From the NCBI GenBank assembly GCA_001769195.1, contig MEOK01000015.1:1-64000 (forward strand): 64,000 nt of DNA. The letters run 5' to 3'. A program made the translations under genes and the position numbers. Of the stretch, positions 1-8,880 are shown piece by piece. The stretch's first letter is position 1. Each line of letters opens with the position of its first letter. The notes under the pieces were generated by a model. The model was not told where the DNA came from and ran no database searches. It saw only the letters and a list, made by a program, of their open reading frames with translations. The DNA comes from Bacteroidetes bacterium GWF2_40_14. Its GTDB lineage: Bacteria; Bacteroidota; Bacteroidia; Bacteroidales; UBA932.

Positions 1-26
1 TCAAAACAATAAAATATTTTCGAAAC

Positions 27-79
27 TGGTGTATTCTTATTTACCATTTTTGGTGTATTTCTATTTACCGATTACACCA
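27..79. repeat. Two 19-bp direct repeats plus an inverted half-copy
   Basis: Positions 27-45 and 51-69 are 19-bp direct repeats, both beginning TGGTGTATT and ending TATTTACC (17 of 19 identical, 24-bp period). TTACACCA at 72-79 is an inverted version of the TGGTGTA start. Multiple short repeats of this kind are typical of IS21-family ends, so this could be the end of an insertion sequence lying outside the window. No transposase gene is visible, so the assignment is a guess. Confidence 0.4.
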
Positions 80-123
80 TGATATTAATTCAGTTAATAG
101 GGGGTTTGTACATTTTAGAATCA

Positions 124-819
124 CTATTTCTTAATAATGGTTATTTGTTTAGTAAGTTCGTTTACAATAACAGTGTCAATTTTAACAGTTTCTTGGTTAT
201 TGCTCATGTTCTTTGATATGAAATATGTGAAATTGCCTTTAAAAGCAATTGTATCAAAATAATTGAAAGAGTATTTACTGCTATCATAGAGATCGTTGTA
301 TTTGAATATAAATTTCCCGGTAATCAAATTTAGTTTTCCAACTCCGCCGATAGATGTAACATATGCAACGGACCCTATTATATAAGGATATCCCATGTTA
401 AAACCAAATCCATACACTCTCCATTCAATTTTCTTCTTTTCCAAATTTATTTTGATGATACCTCCCATTCCTTCATCCATATTAGATTCTTCTACAAACA
501 AGAATAATGTATCCCCTTGCTTGTGATAATATGCTCTATCAATGAATAGACCTGGGTCTTCCTCAGACAATAGAAAAACGGAATTATTACTTTTTTCTCC
601 CCAGAAAAGATTCCCGTTTTCATGAATCAAAAAATTCTCTCTTCCAATTGTAAATAGCAATGAATCTGGCTCACCATACCAATTTGGTTTTGCATTTAAT
701 GCTCTCTTAGCAATTATTACTTTACTTTTATCGTAGCCTAAATTTTGAGCTATGATATTTTCATTTAAACTAACAAGTAAGAAAATTAAAATCAAAGATA
801 GGTTATAAGAATTTTTCAT
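124..819 (-). CDS. Secreted protein of unknown function, possibly propeller-like
   Basis: The protein has 231 residues. The first 24 or so form a clear signal peptide (charged start, hydrophobic LSLILIFLLVSL core, cleavage near IIAQ), so it is exported. The rest alternates short beta-strand-like segments with repeated patterns such as GxxxKINLEKKKIEWRV and GKLNLITGKFIFKY, which recall the blades of PQQ-like beta-propellers. No catalytic motif is recognised. The coding sequence is AT-rich and stands between repeats and a tRNA, which suggests an accessory gene. A possible -7 box on the minus strand (TATTTTTG, 883-890) lies about 64 bases upstream of the ATG. The family was not identified. Confidence 0.6.
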   Translation of the reverse strand: MKNSYNLSLILIFLLVSLNENIIAQNLGYDKSKVIIAKRALNAKPNWYGEPDSLLFTIGRENFLIHENGNLFWGEKSNNSVFLLSEEDPGLFIDRAYYHKQGDTLFLFVEESNMDEGMGGIIKINLEKKKIEWRVYGFGFNMGYPYIIGSVAYVTSIGGVGKLNLITGKFIFKYNDLYDSSKYSFNYFDTIAFKGNFTYFISKNMSNNQETVKIDTVIVNELTKQITIIKK

Positions 820-1109
820 ATACGTTATTTAATAGATTACTTATCAATATTATATAAAGATATTTCGAGAATTGCGATTTTACAAAAATAATTGCAGAGC
901 TGTAATAAGTCTGGGGTTTACTTCAGGGGTATAAGTAATAATATTAACTGAGATTTCTCGGTAGATGAAAAAAAGAATGTATAGTTCTCGAATAATCGCG
1001 GCTACGGCCGCTAAAGCCCCCTCCATGGAGGGGGTGCGGGGGAGGGTAATAAACAATGGGCCGGGGCCCATGAAAAAAGCACTAACGCAAATGCGTAGTG
1101 CTTTTTTCG
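820..1109. other. Gene-free stretch with repeats and a hairpin
   Basis: This 290-bp stretch holds the likely promoter of the upstream secreted-protein gene, a GC-rich palindromic repeat (998-1034) and a terminator-like hairpin next to the tRNA. A 63-codon minus-strand reading frame (880-1071) is produced by the palindromes and does not look like a protein. Confidence 0.6.
998..1034. repeat. GC-rich double palindrome, likely dispersed intergenic repeat
   Basis: GCGGCTACGGCCGC (998-1011) forms a 5-bp stem with a TACG loop. It is followed by the perfect 18-bp palindrome CCCCCTCCATGGAGGGGG (1017-1034). Both stand out sharply from AT-rich surroundings. The composition and double-hairpin layout match small dispersed intergenic repeats of Bacteroidetes genomes. 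Copy number cannot be judged from one window. Confidence 0.5.
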
Positions 1110-1116
1110 TGGGCCC
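1064..1116 (-). terminator. Hairpin terminator whose outer stem repeats the tRNA acceptor strand
   Basis: The inner stem GCACTAACGCA / TGCGTAGTGC (one bulged A) is flanked by A6 and T6 and can end transcription in both directions. The outer arms GGGCCCA (1064-1070) and TGGGCCC (1110-1116) also pair, and the second arm is the 3' acceptor strand of the adjoining tRNA. The hairpin can therefore extend into the tRNA itself. Confidence 0.75.
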
Positions 1117-1184
1117 AGTTGGGCTTGAACCAACGACCCCCTGATTATGAGTCAGGTGCTGCTAACCAACTGAGCTATGGGCCC
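1110..1184 (-). tRNA. tRNA with CAT anticodon (Met, or Ile2 if lysidine-modified)
   Basis: Read on the minus strand, a cloverleaf is visible. The acceptor arms are GGGCCCA and TGGGCCC, the discriminator is A, the anticodon stem is CCTGA/TCAGG with loop CTCATAA (anticodon CAT), and the T arm holds GGTTCAAGC. CCA is not encoded. The D arm reads GCTC...CAGC, one base longer than usual and with a C-C mismatch at the fourth pair. The stem sequence around CTCATAATC also occurs in Ile2 tRNAs, so elongator Met against Ile2 is not settled here. A TAACTTTG box (minus strand, 1197-1204) lies just upstream. Confidence 0.9.
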
Positions 1185-1228
1185 GGGAAACATCGGCAAA
1201 GTTAAGAAAAAATTGCCGTTTTTTATTG

Positions 1229-1534
1229 TCAGACTTTGATTTCTACTTCAACTCCACTAGGAAGTTCAAGCTTCATCAAAGCGTCTACGGTCTTAGGAGT
1301 AGAGCTGTAGATGTCCAGAAGGCGGCGGAAAGAGTTCAGTTCGAACTGCTCACGTGCTTTCTTGTTAACGAATGTTGCACGGTTAACGGTGAAGATCTTC
1401 TTGTCTGTAGGAAGCGGAATAGGACCACTAACCACAGCACCTGTTGCCTTTACTGTTTTTACAATCTTGTCGGCCGATTTGTCAACCAACATATGATCGT
1501 AAGATTTTAGCTTTATTCTTATTTTTTGGCTCAT
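1229..1534 (-). CDS. rpsJ: 30S ribosomal protein S10
   Basis: The protein has 101 residues and is a full-length S10 ([20 protein letters not shown] at the start, then [16 protein letters not shown]). S10 sits in the head of the small subunit and also acts in transcription antitermination with NusB. It is the last gene of a minus-strand set reading rpsL, rpsG, fusA, rpsJ, 42 bp after fusA. In Bacteroidales rpsJ is normally followed directly by rplC. Here it is followed by a tRNA, and rplC lies 39 kb away on the other strand. A stem CGGCAA/TTGCCG in the 44 bp after the stop could help end transcription. Confidence 0.97.
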   Translation of the reverse strand: MSQKIRIKLKSYDHMLVDKSADKIVKTVKATGAVVSGPIPLPTDKKIFTVNRATFVNKKAREQFELNSFRRLLDIYSSTPKTVDALMKLELPSGVEVEIKV

Positions 1535-1576
1535 TTTATTTGATATTAACCAATTATTTTTTCTGTTTCTTTTTTA

Positions 1577-3697
1577 TTATTCATCCAGATCACCTTCGAA
1601 CTTCTTGCCGCTGGCCTTTTCTATGACCTCTTTGGCGAGATTAGAAGGAAGCTCTGTATAATGAGAGAATTCCATTGTGCTGGTAGCTCTTCCCGAAGAT
1701 AGGGTACGTAAAACAGTTACATAACCAAACTGCTCAGAAAGCGGAACCTTAGCTTTTACAATTCTTGCATTTCCCTTTGAGTCCATGGAGGTAATCTGAC
1801 CACGACGTTTGTTAAGGTCGCCGATTACATCACCCATATAGTCTTCCGGAGTAACAACCTCCAGAGCCATGATAGGTTCCTGGATCATAGGGCTTGCTTT
1901 AGGGCACGATTTGCGGAAAGCCTGTCTTGCACAGATTTCGAACGACAAGGCATCAGAGTCGACAGGGTGGAAGGAGCCGTCCTTAAGAGTAACCTTAAGC
2001 GATGGAACTTCGTAACCTGCAAGAACACCATTTGCCATAGCTGCCTTGAAACCTTTCTCAACAGATGGAACATATTCCTTAGGAATGTTTCCGCCTTTAA
2101 CAGCATCAATAAACTGTAATCCGGAAACTCCTTCGTCTGCAGGTCCTATCTCAAAGATAATGTCTGCAAATTTACCGCGGCCACCGGTTTGTTTCTTGAA
2201 TACCTCCCTGTGCTGTACAGTTGAACGGATTGCCTCTTTGTAATTTACCTGAGGTGCTCCCTGATTGATCTCAACATTGAACTCGCGTCTTAGACGGTCG
2301 ACAATGATCTCAAGGTGAAGCTCGCCCATGCCGCTGATAACAGTCTGACCTGTATCATGATCTGTACGTACTGTGAATGTAGGGTCCTCTTCCGACAGTT
2401 TTGAAAGTGCCATTCCGAGTTTATCAAGATCTTTCTGAGTCTTAGGCTCAACAGCCAGTCCGATAACGGGATCCGGGAATGTGATAGACTCAAGAACTAT
2501 TGGATGGTTTTCTACACAAACTGTATCACCTGTGCGGAGGTCCTTAAAGCCGACAGCAGCACAGATGTCACCCGCCTCAACAAAATCAATAGGATTCTGC
2601 TTGTTTGAGTGCATCTGGTAAAGTCTGGCAATACGCTCTTTCTTTCCTGAACGGGTGTTCAGAACATAAGAACCTGAATCAAGTTTGCCTGAATATGCAC
2701 GGATGAAAGCAAGACGGCCGACAAAAGGATCAGTTGCAATCTTGAAAATAAGACCGCAGAATGGTTCCTTAGGGCTGGACTTGCGAATTTCCTCCTTGTC
2801 GGTATCAGGATTAATACCACGTACCTCGCCAACATCCATTGGAGAAGGAAGGTAGCGCATTACAGCATCAAGCAGATACTGGACACCTTTGTTTTTGAAT
2901 GATGACCCGCAGCATGTAGGAACAACAGCCATGTCTATTGTAGCCTTACGAAGGGCAACAATAATCTCGTCGTCTGTAATTGAATCCGGGTCGTCAAAGA
3001 ATTTTTCCAGAATAGAGTCGTTGTATTCAGCTATCGATTCAATAAGTTTTCCTCTCCATTCCTCAACCTCTTCTGCCATGTTGGCCGGAACCTCTCTTAT
3101 CTGATAGTTTACTAACTCTTTACTATCCTGGTCGTAGTAATATGCTTTTTTGGATATAAGGTCAATTATTCCTTCGAACTTGTCCTCAGCTCCGATTGGT
3201 AGTACGATTGGAACTGCATGAGCGCCCAGCTTGTCGTTCATCTCTTCGATGACAGCAAGAAAGTCTGCTCCTACACGGTCCATTTTGTTTACATAGGCCA
3301 GTTTTGGCACATGATACTTGTCAGCCTGACGCCATACAGTCTCCGATTGCGGCTGAACACGGCCCACTGCACAGAATGTGGCAACTGTTCCATCAAGAAC
3401 GCGAAGTGATCTTTCTACCTCGACAGTAAAGTCAACGTGGCCCGGAGTGTCAATCAGGTTAACCTGATATATGTCTCCTTCGTAGTTCCAGAAAGCTGTT
3501 GTTGCAGCTGAAGTAATGGTTATCCCTCTCTCTTGCTCCTGAACCATCCAGTCCATTATTGCAGCACCTTCGTGAACCTCTCCAATTTTGTGGGTCTTGC
3601 CGGTGTAATAAAGAATCCGCTCCGATGTGGTAGTCTTACCAGCATCAATGTGAGCCATTATACCAATGTTCCTTGTATATTTTAAATCTCTTGCCAT
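1577..3697 (-). CDS. fusA: Translation elongation factor G
   Basis: The protein has 706 residues and is full length. EF-G is the GTPase that moves tRNAs and mRNA through the ribosome after each peptide bond. All GTPase motifs are visible: the P-loop [12 protein letters not shown] near residue 16, the switch region [17 protein letters not shown] and NKMD. Domains II to V follow, with the GMGELHLEI segment of domain III and the domain IV loop rich in Gly. It stands between rpsG (18 bp upstream) and rpsJ, the usual str-operon order. The single copy with intact motifs suggests the housekeeping enzyme rather than a fusidic-acid-resistance paralogue. Confidence 0.97.
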   Translation of the reverse strand: MARDLKYTRNIGIMAHIDAGKTTTSERILYYTGKTHKIGEVHEGAAIMDWMVQEQERGITITSAATTAFWNYEGDIYQVNLIDTPGHVDFTVEVERSLRVLDGTVATFCAVGRVQPQSETVWRQADKYHVPKLAYVNKMDRVGADFLAVIEEMNDKLGAHAVPIVLPIGAEDKFEGIIDLISKKAYYYDQDSKELVNYQIREVPANMAEEVEEWRGKLIESIAEYNDSILEKFFDDPDSITDDEIIVALRKATIDMAVVPTCCGSSFKNKGVQYLLDAVMRYLPSPMDVGEVRGINPDTDKEEIRKSSPKEPFCGLIFKIATDPFVGRLAFIRAYSGKLDSGSYVLNTRSGKKERIARLYQMHSNKQNPIDFVEAGDICAAVGFKDLRTGDTVCVENHPIVLESITFPDPVIGLAVEPKTQKDLDKLGMALSKLSEEDPTFTVRTDHDTGQTVISGMGELHLEIIVDRLRREFNVEINQGAPQVNYKEAIRSTVQHREVFKKQTGGRGKFADIIFEIGPADEGVSGLQFIDAVKGGNIPKEYVPSVEKGFKAAMANGVLAGYEVPSLKVTLKDGSFHPVDSDALSFEICARQAFRKSCPKASPMIQEPIMALEVVTPEDYMGDVIGDLNKRRGQITSMDSKGNARIVKAKVPLSEQFGYVTVLRTLSSGRATSTMEFSHYTELPSNLAKEVIEKASGKKFEGDLDE

Positions 3698-3715
3698 TTA
3701 TCTCTCTTAGGGTGC

Positions 3716-4192
3716 TTAAAAACGGAAGTGTGCAAACGCCTTGTTAGCCTCTGCCATTTTGTGCATATCTTCTTTTCTCTTGAATGCGGCACCTTCGTTA
3801 TTGTAGGCGGCCATTGTTTCGGCTGCCAGCTTTTCTGCCATTGAATGGGCTGAACGTTTACGAGCGTACAGAATCATGTTTTTAATTGAAAGTGAAATCT
3901 TTCTTTCCGGACGCACCTCTGTAGGAACCTGGAAGTTTGCACCACCGACTCTGCGGCTCTTTACCTCAACTTGTGGGGTAATGTTTTCAAGTGCTTTTTT
4001 CCAAACTTCGAGAGGAGCCTTGTCAGAATCTTTCATCTTCTCGCCAATAATGTCCATTGCATCGTAAAAGATGCTTAAGGCGATACTCTTCTTCCCCTGA
4101 ATCATTAGGTTGTTCACGAACTGTGTTACCAACACATCGTGAAACTTAGGATCAGGAAGTAGAATCCTCTTTTTAGGCTTCGTTTTTCTCAT
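3716..4192 (-). CDS. rpsG: 30S ribosomal protein S7
   Basis: The protein has 158 residues, the usual S7 length. S7 nucleates assembly of the head of the 30S subunit and contacts tRNA in the E site. Recognisable S7 segments are [21 protein letters not shown], the [17 protein letters not shown] loop and the C-terminal FAHFRF. It is the second gene of the str operon, 25 bp after rpsL and 18 bp before fusA. In many bacteria S7 represses its own operon at the rpsL-rpsG gap, but that gap is too short here to show a clear operator. Confidence 0.97.
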   Translation of the reverse strand: MRKTKPKKRILLPDPKFHDVLVTQFVNNLMIQGKKSIALSIFYDAMDIIGEKMKDSDKAPLEVWKKALENITPQVEVKSRRVGGANFQVPTEVRPERKISLSIKNMILYARKRSAHSMAEKLAAETMAAYNNEGAAFKRKEDMHKMAEANKAFAHFRF

Positions 4193-4217
4193 TTGTTATA
4201 AAGTGTTTTGTGTAAAA

Positions 4218-4622
4218 TTATTTCTTCTTGGCCGGAGCAGCAACAGCGCCTTTCTTAGGCCTCTTGGTTCCGTAAAGAGAACGACTTTGCTTGCGACCGT
4301 CTACACCTGCAGTATCAAGTGCACCACGTAAAATGTGGTAACGAACTCCCGGAAGGTCTTTTACACGACCGCCGCGTACAAGCACTATTGAGTGTTCCTG
4401 CAAGTTATGACCCTCTCCGGGGATGTATGCATTTACCTCTTTTTGATTGGTAAGGCGTACACGGGCTACTTTACGCATAGCCGAGTTTGGTTTCTTAGGA
4501 GTTGTTGTGTAAACACGTACACATACTCCGCGTCTTTGAGGACAAGCGTCAAGTGCGCGAGATTTACTTTTCTCTACGATCACCTCGCGACCATGGCGAA
4601 CTAACTGTTGAATTGTTGGCAT
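4218..4622 (-). CDS. rpsL: 30S ribosomal protein S12
   Basis: The protein has 134 residues. S12 lines the decoding site and is where streptomycin-resistance changes usually fall. Conserved motifs are [19 protein letters not shown] and [17 protein letters not shown]. The lysines of the TPKKPNS loop and of [10 protein letters not shown] have the usual streptomycin-sensitive form. A short Ala/Lys-rich tail ([10 protein letters not shown]) ends the protein. It is the first gene of the str operon, and a consensus promoter lies 52 bp upstream of the ATG. Confidence 0.97.
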   Translation of the reverse strand: MPTIQQLVRHGREVIVEKSKSRALDACPQRRGVCVRVYTTTPKKPNSAMRKVARVRLTNQKEVNAYIPGEGHNLQEHSIVLVRGGRVKDLPGVRYHILRGALDTAGVDGRKQSRSLYGTKRPKKGAVAAPAKKK

Positions 4623-4673
4623 AATTAGTTGTTATTCTTTGCTTTAAGTATTTTCGTCGTATAAAACGGGATG

Positions 4674-4704
4674 CAAAGGTAAGATTATTATCTGGAATTA
4701 CAAA
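4674..4704 (-). promoter_or_regulatory. Consensus Bacteroidetes promoter of the rpsL operon
   Basis: On the minus strand TTTG (4704-4701), exactly 19 bases, then TACCTTTG (4681-4674) match the Bacteroidetes sigma-ABfr consensus in both boxes and spacing. The start site would fall near 4667, giving a leader of about 45 bases for rpsL. Confidence 0.85.
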
Positions 4705-4737
4705 CACCTTATTAACATTTTTTCTCAAAAAATGGGC

Positions 4738-4745
4738 TAACTTTG
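4738..4745 (+). promoter_or_regulatory. Likely -7 box of the rocD-ctlX unit
   Basis: TAACTTTG matches the TAnnTTTG box and lies 14 bases before the rocD ATG, so the leader would be very short. The -33 region holds only a T-rich tract. The box is divergent from the rpsL promoter in the same 137-bp gap. Confidence 0.5.
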
Positions 4746-4759
4746 CTAAAAAATCAGCA

Positions 4760-5989
4760 ATGAAAATATCACAGCAAGCATCGAATTTTATTGAGCAGGA
4801 GAAGAAATACGGAGCTCATAACTACCATCCTCTAGACGTTGTATTATCCAAAGGCAAAGGAGCATTTGTCTGGGATGTAGAGGGAAAACGATATTTTGAC
4901 TTTTTGTCGGCATATTCGGCAGTAAATCAAGGCCATTGTCATCCAAAAATTGTTAAAGCACTAAAAGATCAGGCCGACACTCTTTGCCTTACTTCAAGAG
5001 CATTTTACAACGACTGTCTTGGTCCTTACGAGGAGTATATTCACAATTACTTCGGTTACGATAAGGTTCTTCCGATGAATTCAGGGGCAGAGGCAGTGGA
5101 GACAGCGCTCAAGCTTGCCAGAAGATGGGGCTATATAAACAAAGGTATAGCAGAGAACAAGGCCCTTATTGTAGGATGCGAAGGAAACTTTCATGGCAGG
5201 ACAATAAGCATAGTCTCTCTCTCTACAGATCCCGATTCCTATAGTCAGTATGGTCCTTTTACTCCGGGGCTTTTAAAGATACCATACAATAATGTTCAGG
5301 AGCTGGAAAAAGTTCTTTTGACACATGGAGAAAACATAGCGGCTTTCCTTGTTGAACCAATTCAGGGAGAAGCCGGGGTGTTTGTTCCGGACGATGGATA
5401 TCTGAAAGCCTGTTACGACTTGTGTAAAAAACACAATGTCCTGTTTGTTGCAGATGAGGTACAGACAGGTATTGCACGTACTGGAAAGATGCTTTGCTGC
5501 GACCATGAAGGAGTCCGTCCGGATATGGTTATTCTTGGTAAGGCAATTTCGGGAGGAGTATTGCCGGTTTCAGCCGTTTTGGCTGATGATGAAGTTATGC
5601 TTACAATCAAACCCGGAGAACATGGGTCGACCTTTGGCGGGTTCCCTCTCGCATGCAAGGTTGCAATGGCAGCATTGTCGGTAGTTAAGGAGGAGAATCT
5701 GGTTGAAAAGGCCGAATACCTGGGAAAGATATTCAGAGAGGAGATGTCTAAAGTGAAATCTCCGTTCATAAAACAAATAAGAGGCAAAGGTCTGCTTAAC
5801 GCCATTGTGGTTGAGCCTCACCAAGGTAAAGAGGCATGGGACGTATGTGAGAAAATGGCAGAAAACGGACTTCTTGCAAAACCTACACACAAGCATATCA
5901 TCCGTTTTGCCCCTCCGTTGGTGATTACCGAAGCAGAGTTGAGAGAGGCAATGGATATAATAGTAAAATCGATTAATTCCCTGGAATAA
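4760..5989 (+). CDS. rocD: Ornithine aminotransferase
   Basis: The protein has 409 residues. It is a class III PLP aminotransferase that converts ornithine and 2-oxoglutarate to glutamate-5-semialdehyde and glutamate in the cytoplasm. Visible features are the substrate-binding start [51 protein letters not shown], the cofactor aspartate D232 in ADEVQTG and the PLP lysine K261 in LGKAISGG. These fit ornithine rather than acetylornithine aminotransferase. ctlX follows after 20 bp on the same strand, so the two are probably co-transcribed for citrulline and ornithine breakdown. Confidence 0.93.
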   Translation: MKISQQASNFIEQEKKYGAHNYHPLDVVLSKGKGAFVWDVEGKRYFDFLSAYSAVNQGHCHPKIVKALKDQADTLCLTSRAFYNDCLGPYEEYIHNYFGYDKVLPMNSGAEAVETALKLARRWGYINKGIAENKALIVGCEGNFHGRTISIVSLSTDPDSYSQYGPFTPGLLKIPYNNVQELEKVLLTHGENIAAFLVEPIQGEAGVFVPDDGYLKACYDLCKKHNVLFVADEVQTGIARTGKMLCCDHEGVRPDMVILGKAISGGVLPVSAVLADDEVMLTIKPGEHGSTFGGFPLACKVAMAALSVVKEENLVEKAEYLGKIFREEMSKVKSPFIKQIRGKGLLNAIVVEPHQGKEAWDVCEKMAENGLLAKPTHKHIIRFAPPLVITEAELREAMDIIVKSINSLE

Positions 5990-6009
5990 AAAAGGGAGAT
6001 AAATATAAT

Positions 6010-6912
6010 ATGCAAACAACATCAACTGTCTTGATGGTAAGACCGGTCAGCTTTGGTTTTAACGAAGAGACTGCAGCAAACAACTCTTTCCAGAAGAAGG
6101 GTTTCGAAAAGAGCGCACAAGAGATGGCCCTTGAGGAGTTCGATAACTTCACCTCTCTTTTAAGAGCCGGGGGGGTAGAGGTACTTGTAGTGCAAGATAC
6201 CCCGGAGCCTCATACTCCGGATTCTGTTTTTCCGAATAACTGGTTCTCAACTCACGAAGGAGGAACTCTGGTTCTATATCCCATGTTTGCTAAGAACAGA
6301 CGGCTTGAGAGAAAGCCGGGGGTACTTGAGCTTCTCAAGAGCAAATATAAGATAAAGAGGGTGGTGGACCTTACAGAATGGGAAGAAAAATCACTATTTC
6401 TTGAGGGTACAGGCAGCATGATTGCCGACAGGGACAATAATCTGATATATGCCTGCAAGTCACCAAGAACAGACGAATCTGTCCTTGAGGAGTTTTGCGA
6501 CGAGCTGGATTTTGACTACTACTTGTTTAGTGCCTATGATAACAGCGGGGGGCTCATCTACCATACAAATGTAATGATGTGTGTGGCTACAAAATTTGTG
6601 GTTGCTTGTCTGGATTCAATCAGAGATATTAATGAGAGGCAAGATTTTATTGGGTTGGTTGAGGAGAGCGACAAAGAACTTATCGAGATCTCTCTTGAAC
6701 AGATGAATCAGTTTGCAGGCAATATGATAGAGCTGAGTAACAAAAAGGGGGAACCACTTCTAATTATGTCTGCTACTGCAAAAAGGTCACTCACAGCAGA
6801 GCAGCTTGCCAAACTGGAGAGTTATTGCAAAATTGTGGCTCCCGAACTCTCTGTCATTGAGAACAACGGTGGAGGCTCTGCCCGATGTATGATAGCGGAG
6901 ATATTTTTTTAG
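6010..6912 (+). CDS. ctlX: Citrulline-degrading hydrolase CtlX (amidinotransferase fold)
   Basis: The protein has 300 residues of the guanidino-group-modifying superfamily, close to CtlX, first described as a citrulline ureidase in Francisella. The expected product from citrulline is ornithine. Motifs in order are VRPVSFGFN, the substrate segment PDSVFPNNWFSTH, LEGTGSM, a histidine in YHTNVMM, and the C-terminal GGGSARCM with the presumed nucleophile C293. It sits directly behind rocD, which would use the ornithine produced. A plain dimethylarginine hydrolase is the main alternative. The stop overlaps the convergent fbp stop by 4 bp (TTAG). Confidence 0.85.
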   Translation: MQTTSTVLMVRPVSFGFNEETAANNSFQKKGFEKSAQEMALEEFDNFTSLLRAGGVEVLVVQDTPEPHTPDSVFPNNWFSTHEGGTLVLYPMFAKNRRLERKPGVLELLKSKYKIKRVVDLTEWEEKSLFLEGTGSMIADRDNNLIYACKSPRTDESVLEEFCDELDFDYYLFSAYDNSGGLIYHTNVMMCVATKFVVACLDSIRDINERQDFIGLVEESDKELIEISLEQMNQFAGNMIELSNKKGEPLLIMSATAKRSLTAEQLAKLESYCKIVAPELSVIENNGGGSARCMIAEIFF

Positions 6913-8867
6913 TCGCCTGCTTCTTTAAGGTATCCGCTTCTGTAGGCCTCAAGTAACTTGGTAAGGTCCTCTATCTGGTTCATCAGCACTTTTCCTATGT
7001 CTGTGTCCCTTACCAGCTTGCGTTTATTGCTGAATTCAAGGACAGTAGTTTCGGAAATTATATCGTCGCCCTCCTCAATTGCCTTGATGGTCGACTCGAA
7101 TGGCTGATGCTGTACCAGCTGAAGCCCGTGTGAGTTGTATATAAGAGTGAATCCCGCAATTCCGGTCTCAGGCTGATATGCCTTTGAATATCCTCCGTCT
7201 ATGACAAGCAACTTGCCGCCGGCCTTTATTGGCGATTCTCCCTTTGCAGTTTTAACCGGAATGTGACCGTTAATTATGTGTGAATGTTTGTTTTCTATTC
7301 CAAACTCTTTAAGGATGAGTTCGCAAAGAGCCTGATTGTCCTTAAGGTAATAGTAATGACCCTTTGTCTCTTTGTGGGTCTCCTTTTCCGACAGGAAGTA
7401 CCTCTCAAAGGTTGTCATACGGTCCTTGTCAAAAGGAGGAGATGATGGGCCGCACCACAGATACCAGATGAAATCCTGTCCGAACCTCTTCTCACGAGGC
7501 CTTTTCTCCTCGAAATATGCTTGCCTTGCAATCTGGTCAATTTTGTCGAATAGTTTTTTGCCTGAATATTCTGTTCCCTGTATCTTCACCTTCATGAATG
7601 ATCCGTCTGCATTCAGAGGGACCGAGCCATGATACAGCAGGTTAGAGTTCCTTACCAGGTACAGCGACCCGTTTGCATACATGAAGCGCATGTGCTTACG
7701 AAGTTTTTCGCTGTTTGTAAAATAGTTCATGAGCGAATCGACAACCTCCTGCTCATCAGATGTGAGTAAATATGGGTTTTTAGGGTCGATTGTAGGGAAA
7801 TAGGTGTCTTTTAGTATATAATCTTTTCCGCCGATAGTTATTGTGCCGGTTTGATAATTTATAAGGTGAAGATGTCTTCTCTCTTCCATAGCAAACTCTT
7901 TGTTCCGGTCAATCAATTGTCCTTCCAGCTTGAATTGAATGATTGTTATTGCCTTGTGCATCTGGGCAATCATTTTCTGCTGTTTTATTCTTGCAGGTTC
8001 AATGTCTGAACTCTTAGGTTTAAACACATTGCACTGATCCTCGCCATAGGTCTCCATGGCAAAGGTGGCCAGTGGGAGAAGGCTTATTCCGTATCCATCC
8101 TCAAGAGTGGACATGTTTGCATACTTGAGACTCATACGTACTACATTGGCCATGCACGCTTCGCTGCCTGCTGCTGCCCCCATCCAAACAAGATCGTGGT
8201 TCCCCCACTGAATGTCCACATTGTGATAGTCGCAGAGAATATCCATTATGATGTGTGCCCCCGGGCCCCTGTCGTATATGTCCCCTATAATGTGAAGTGA
8301 GTCTATGGTGAGTCTTTGAATAAGCTTGCATATTGCAATTATGAAGTGCTCGGACCTGCCTGTAGATACTATTGTTGAGATAATTGCCTGAATATAGTCG
8401 TGTTTGTTGGGTTCGTTTGAAGATTCATGAAGGAGCTCCTGAATAATATATGAATACTCTCTGGGAAGTGCCTTTCTGACTTTGGAACGGGTATATTTGG
8501 ATGAGACGTTTTCGCAGACTTTAAGTAAACGTATGAGAATCATCTTGTACCAGTCGTCAATCTCTTTTTCCCTCAATTTAATAAGCTTGAGTTTCTGCTC
8601 CGGATAGTAGATGAGGGTACACAACTCTCTTTTTTCCGCCTCTCTGAGAGTATGTCCAAAAATGTCAGCCACCTTTTTCCTTATCACCCCGGAGGCATTT
8701 TTTATCACATGTTGAAAAGCTTCATGTTCTCCGTGAATATCTGTAAGAAAATGCTCAGTCCCTTTTGGGAGATTGAGGATCGCCTCAAGATTAATGATTT
8801 CTGTGGATGCGTCGGATATTGCAGGAAAGCTCTTTGATAAAAGCTGCAGGTATTTGAAATCTTTCAT
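6909..8867 (-). CDS. fbp: Fructose-1,6-bisphosphatase, class III
   Basis: The protein has 652 residues, the usual length of the large Bacillus-type (class III) enzyme. It removes the 1-phosphate of fructose-1,6-bisphosphate in gluconeogenesis. It has the metallophosphatase core motifs DIHGEHEAF (D43, H45), GDIYDRGPG and WGNHDLVWMGAAAG, and a C-terminal histidine motif, IINGHIPVK. It follows the hybrid histidine kinase on the same strand after only 13 bp, so the two are likely co-transcribed. The start ATG gives MKDFKYLQLLSKSFP, as in close family members. Confidence 0.95.
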   Translation of the reverse strand: MKDFKYLQLLSKSFPAISDASTEIINLEAILNLPKGTEHFLTDIHGEHEAFQHVIKNASGVIRKKVADIFGHTLREAEKRELCTLIYYPEQKLKLIKLREKEIDDWYKMILIRLLKVCENVSSKYTRSKVRKALPREYSYIIQELLHESSNEPNKHDYIQAIISTIVSTGRSEHFIIAICKLIQRLTIDSLHIIGDIYDRGPGAHIIMDILCDYHNVDIQWGNHDLVWMGAAAGSEACMANVVRMSLKYANMSTLEDGYGISLLPLATFAMETYGEDQCNVFKPKSSDIEPARIKQQKMIAQMHKAITIIQFKLEGQLIDRNKEFAMEERRHLHLINYQTGTITIGGKDYILKDTYFPTIDPKNPYLLTSDEQEVVDSLMNYFTNSEKLRKHMRFMYANGSLYLVRNSNLLYHGSVPLNADGSFMKVKIQGTEYSGKKLFDKIDQIARQAYFEEKRPREKRFGQDFIWYLWCGPSSPPFDKDRMTTFERYFLSEKETHKETKGHYYYLKDNQALCELILKEFGIENKHSHIINGHIPVKTAKGESPIKAGGKLLVIDGGYSKAYQPETGIAGFTLIYNSHGLQLVQHQPFESTIKAIEEGDDIISETTVLEFSNKRKLVRDTDIGKVLMNQIEDLTKLLEAYRSGYLKEAGD

Positions 8868-8880
8868 GATTTAGTAGAGT

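Noticed and set aside
880-1071. 63-codon minus-strand frame with an open reading through the GC-rich repeat
   Set aside because: It is created by the palindromic repeat and the terminator sequence, has no conserved start or domain, and its peptide looks like translated repeat DNA.
1577-3697. fusA as a second, resistance-type EF-G
   Set aside because: It lies in the standard str operon with all housekeeping motifs, so it is the main elongation factor.
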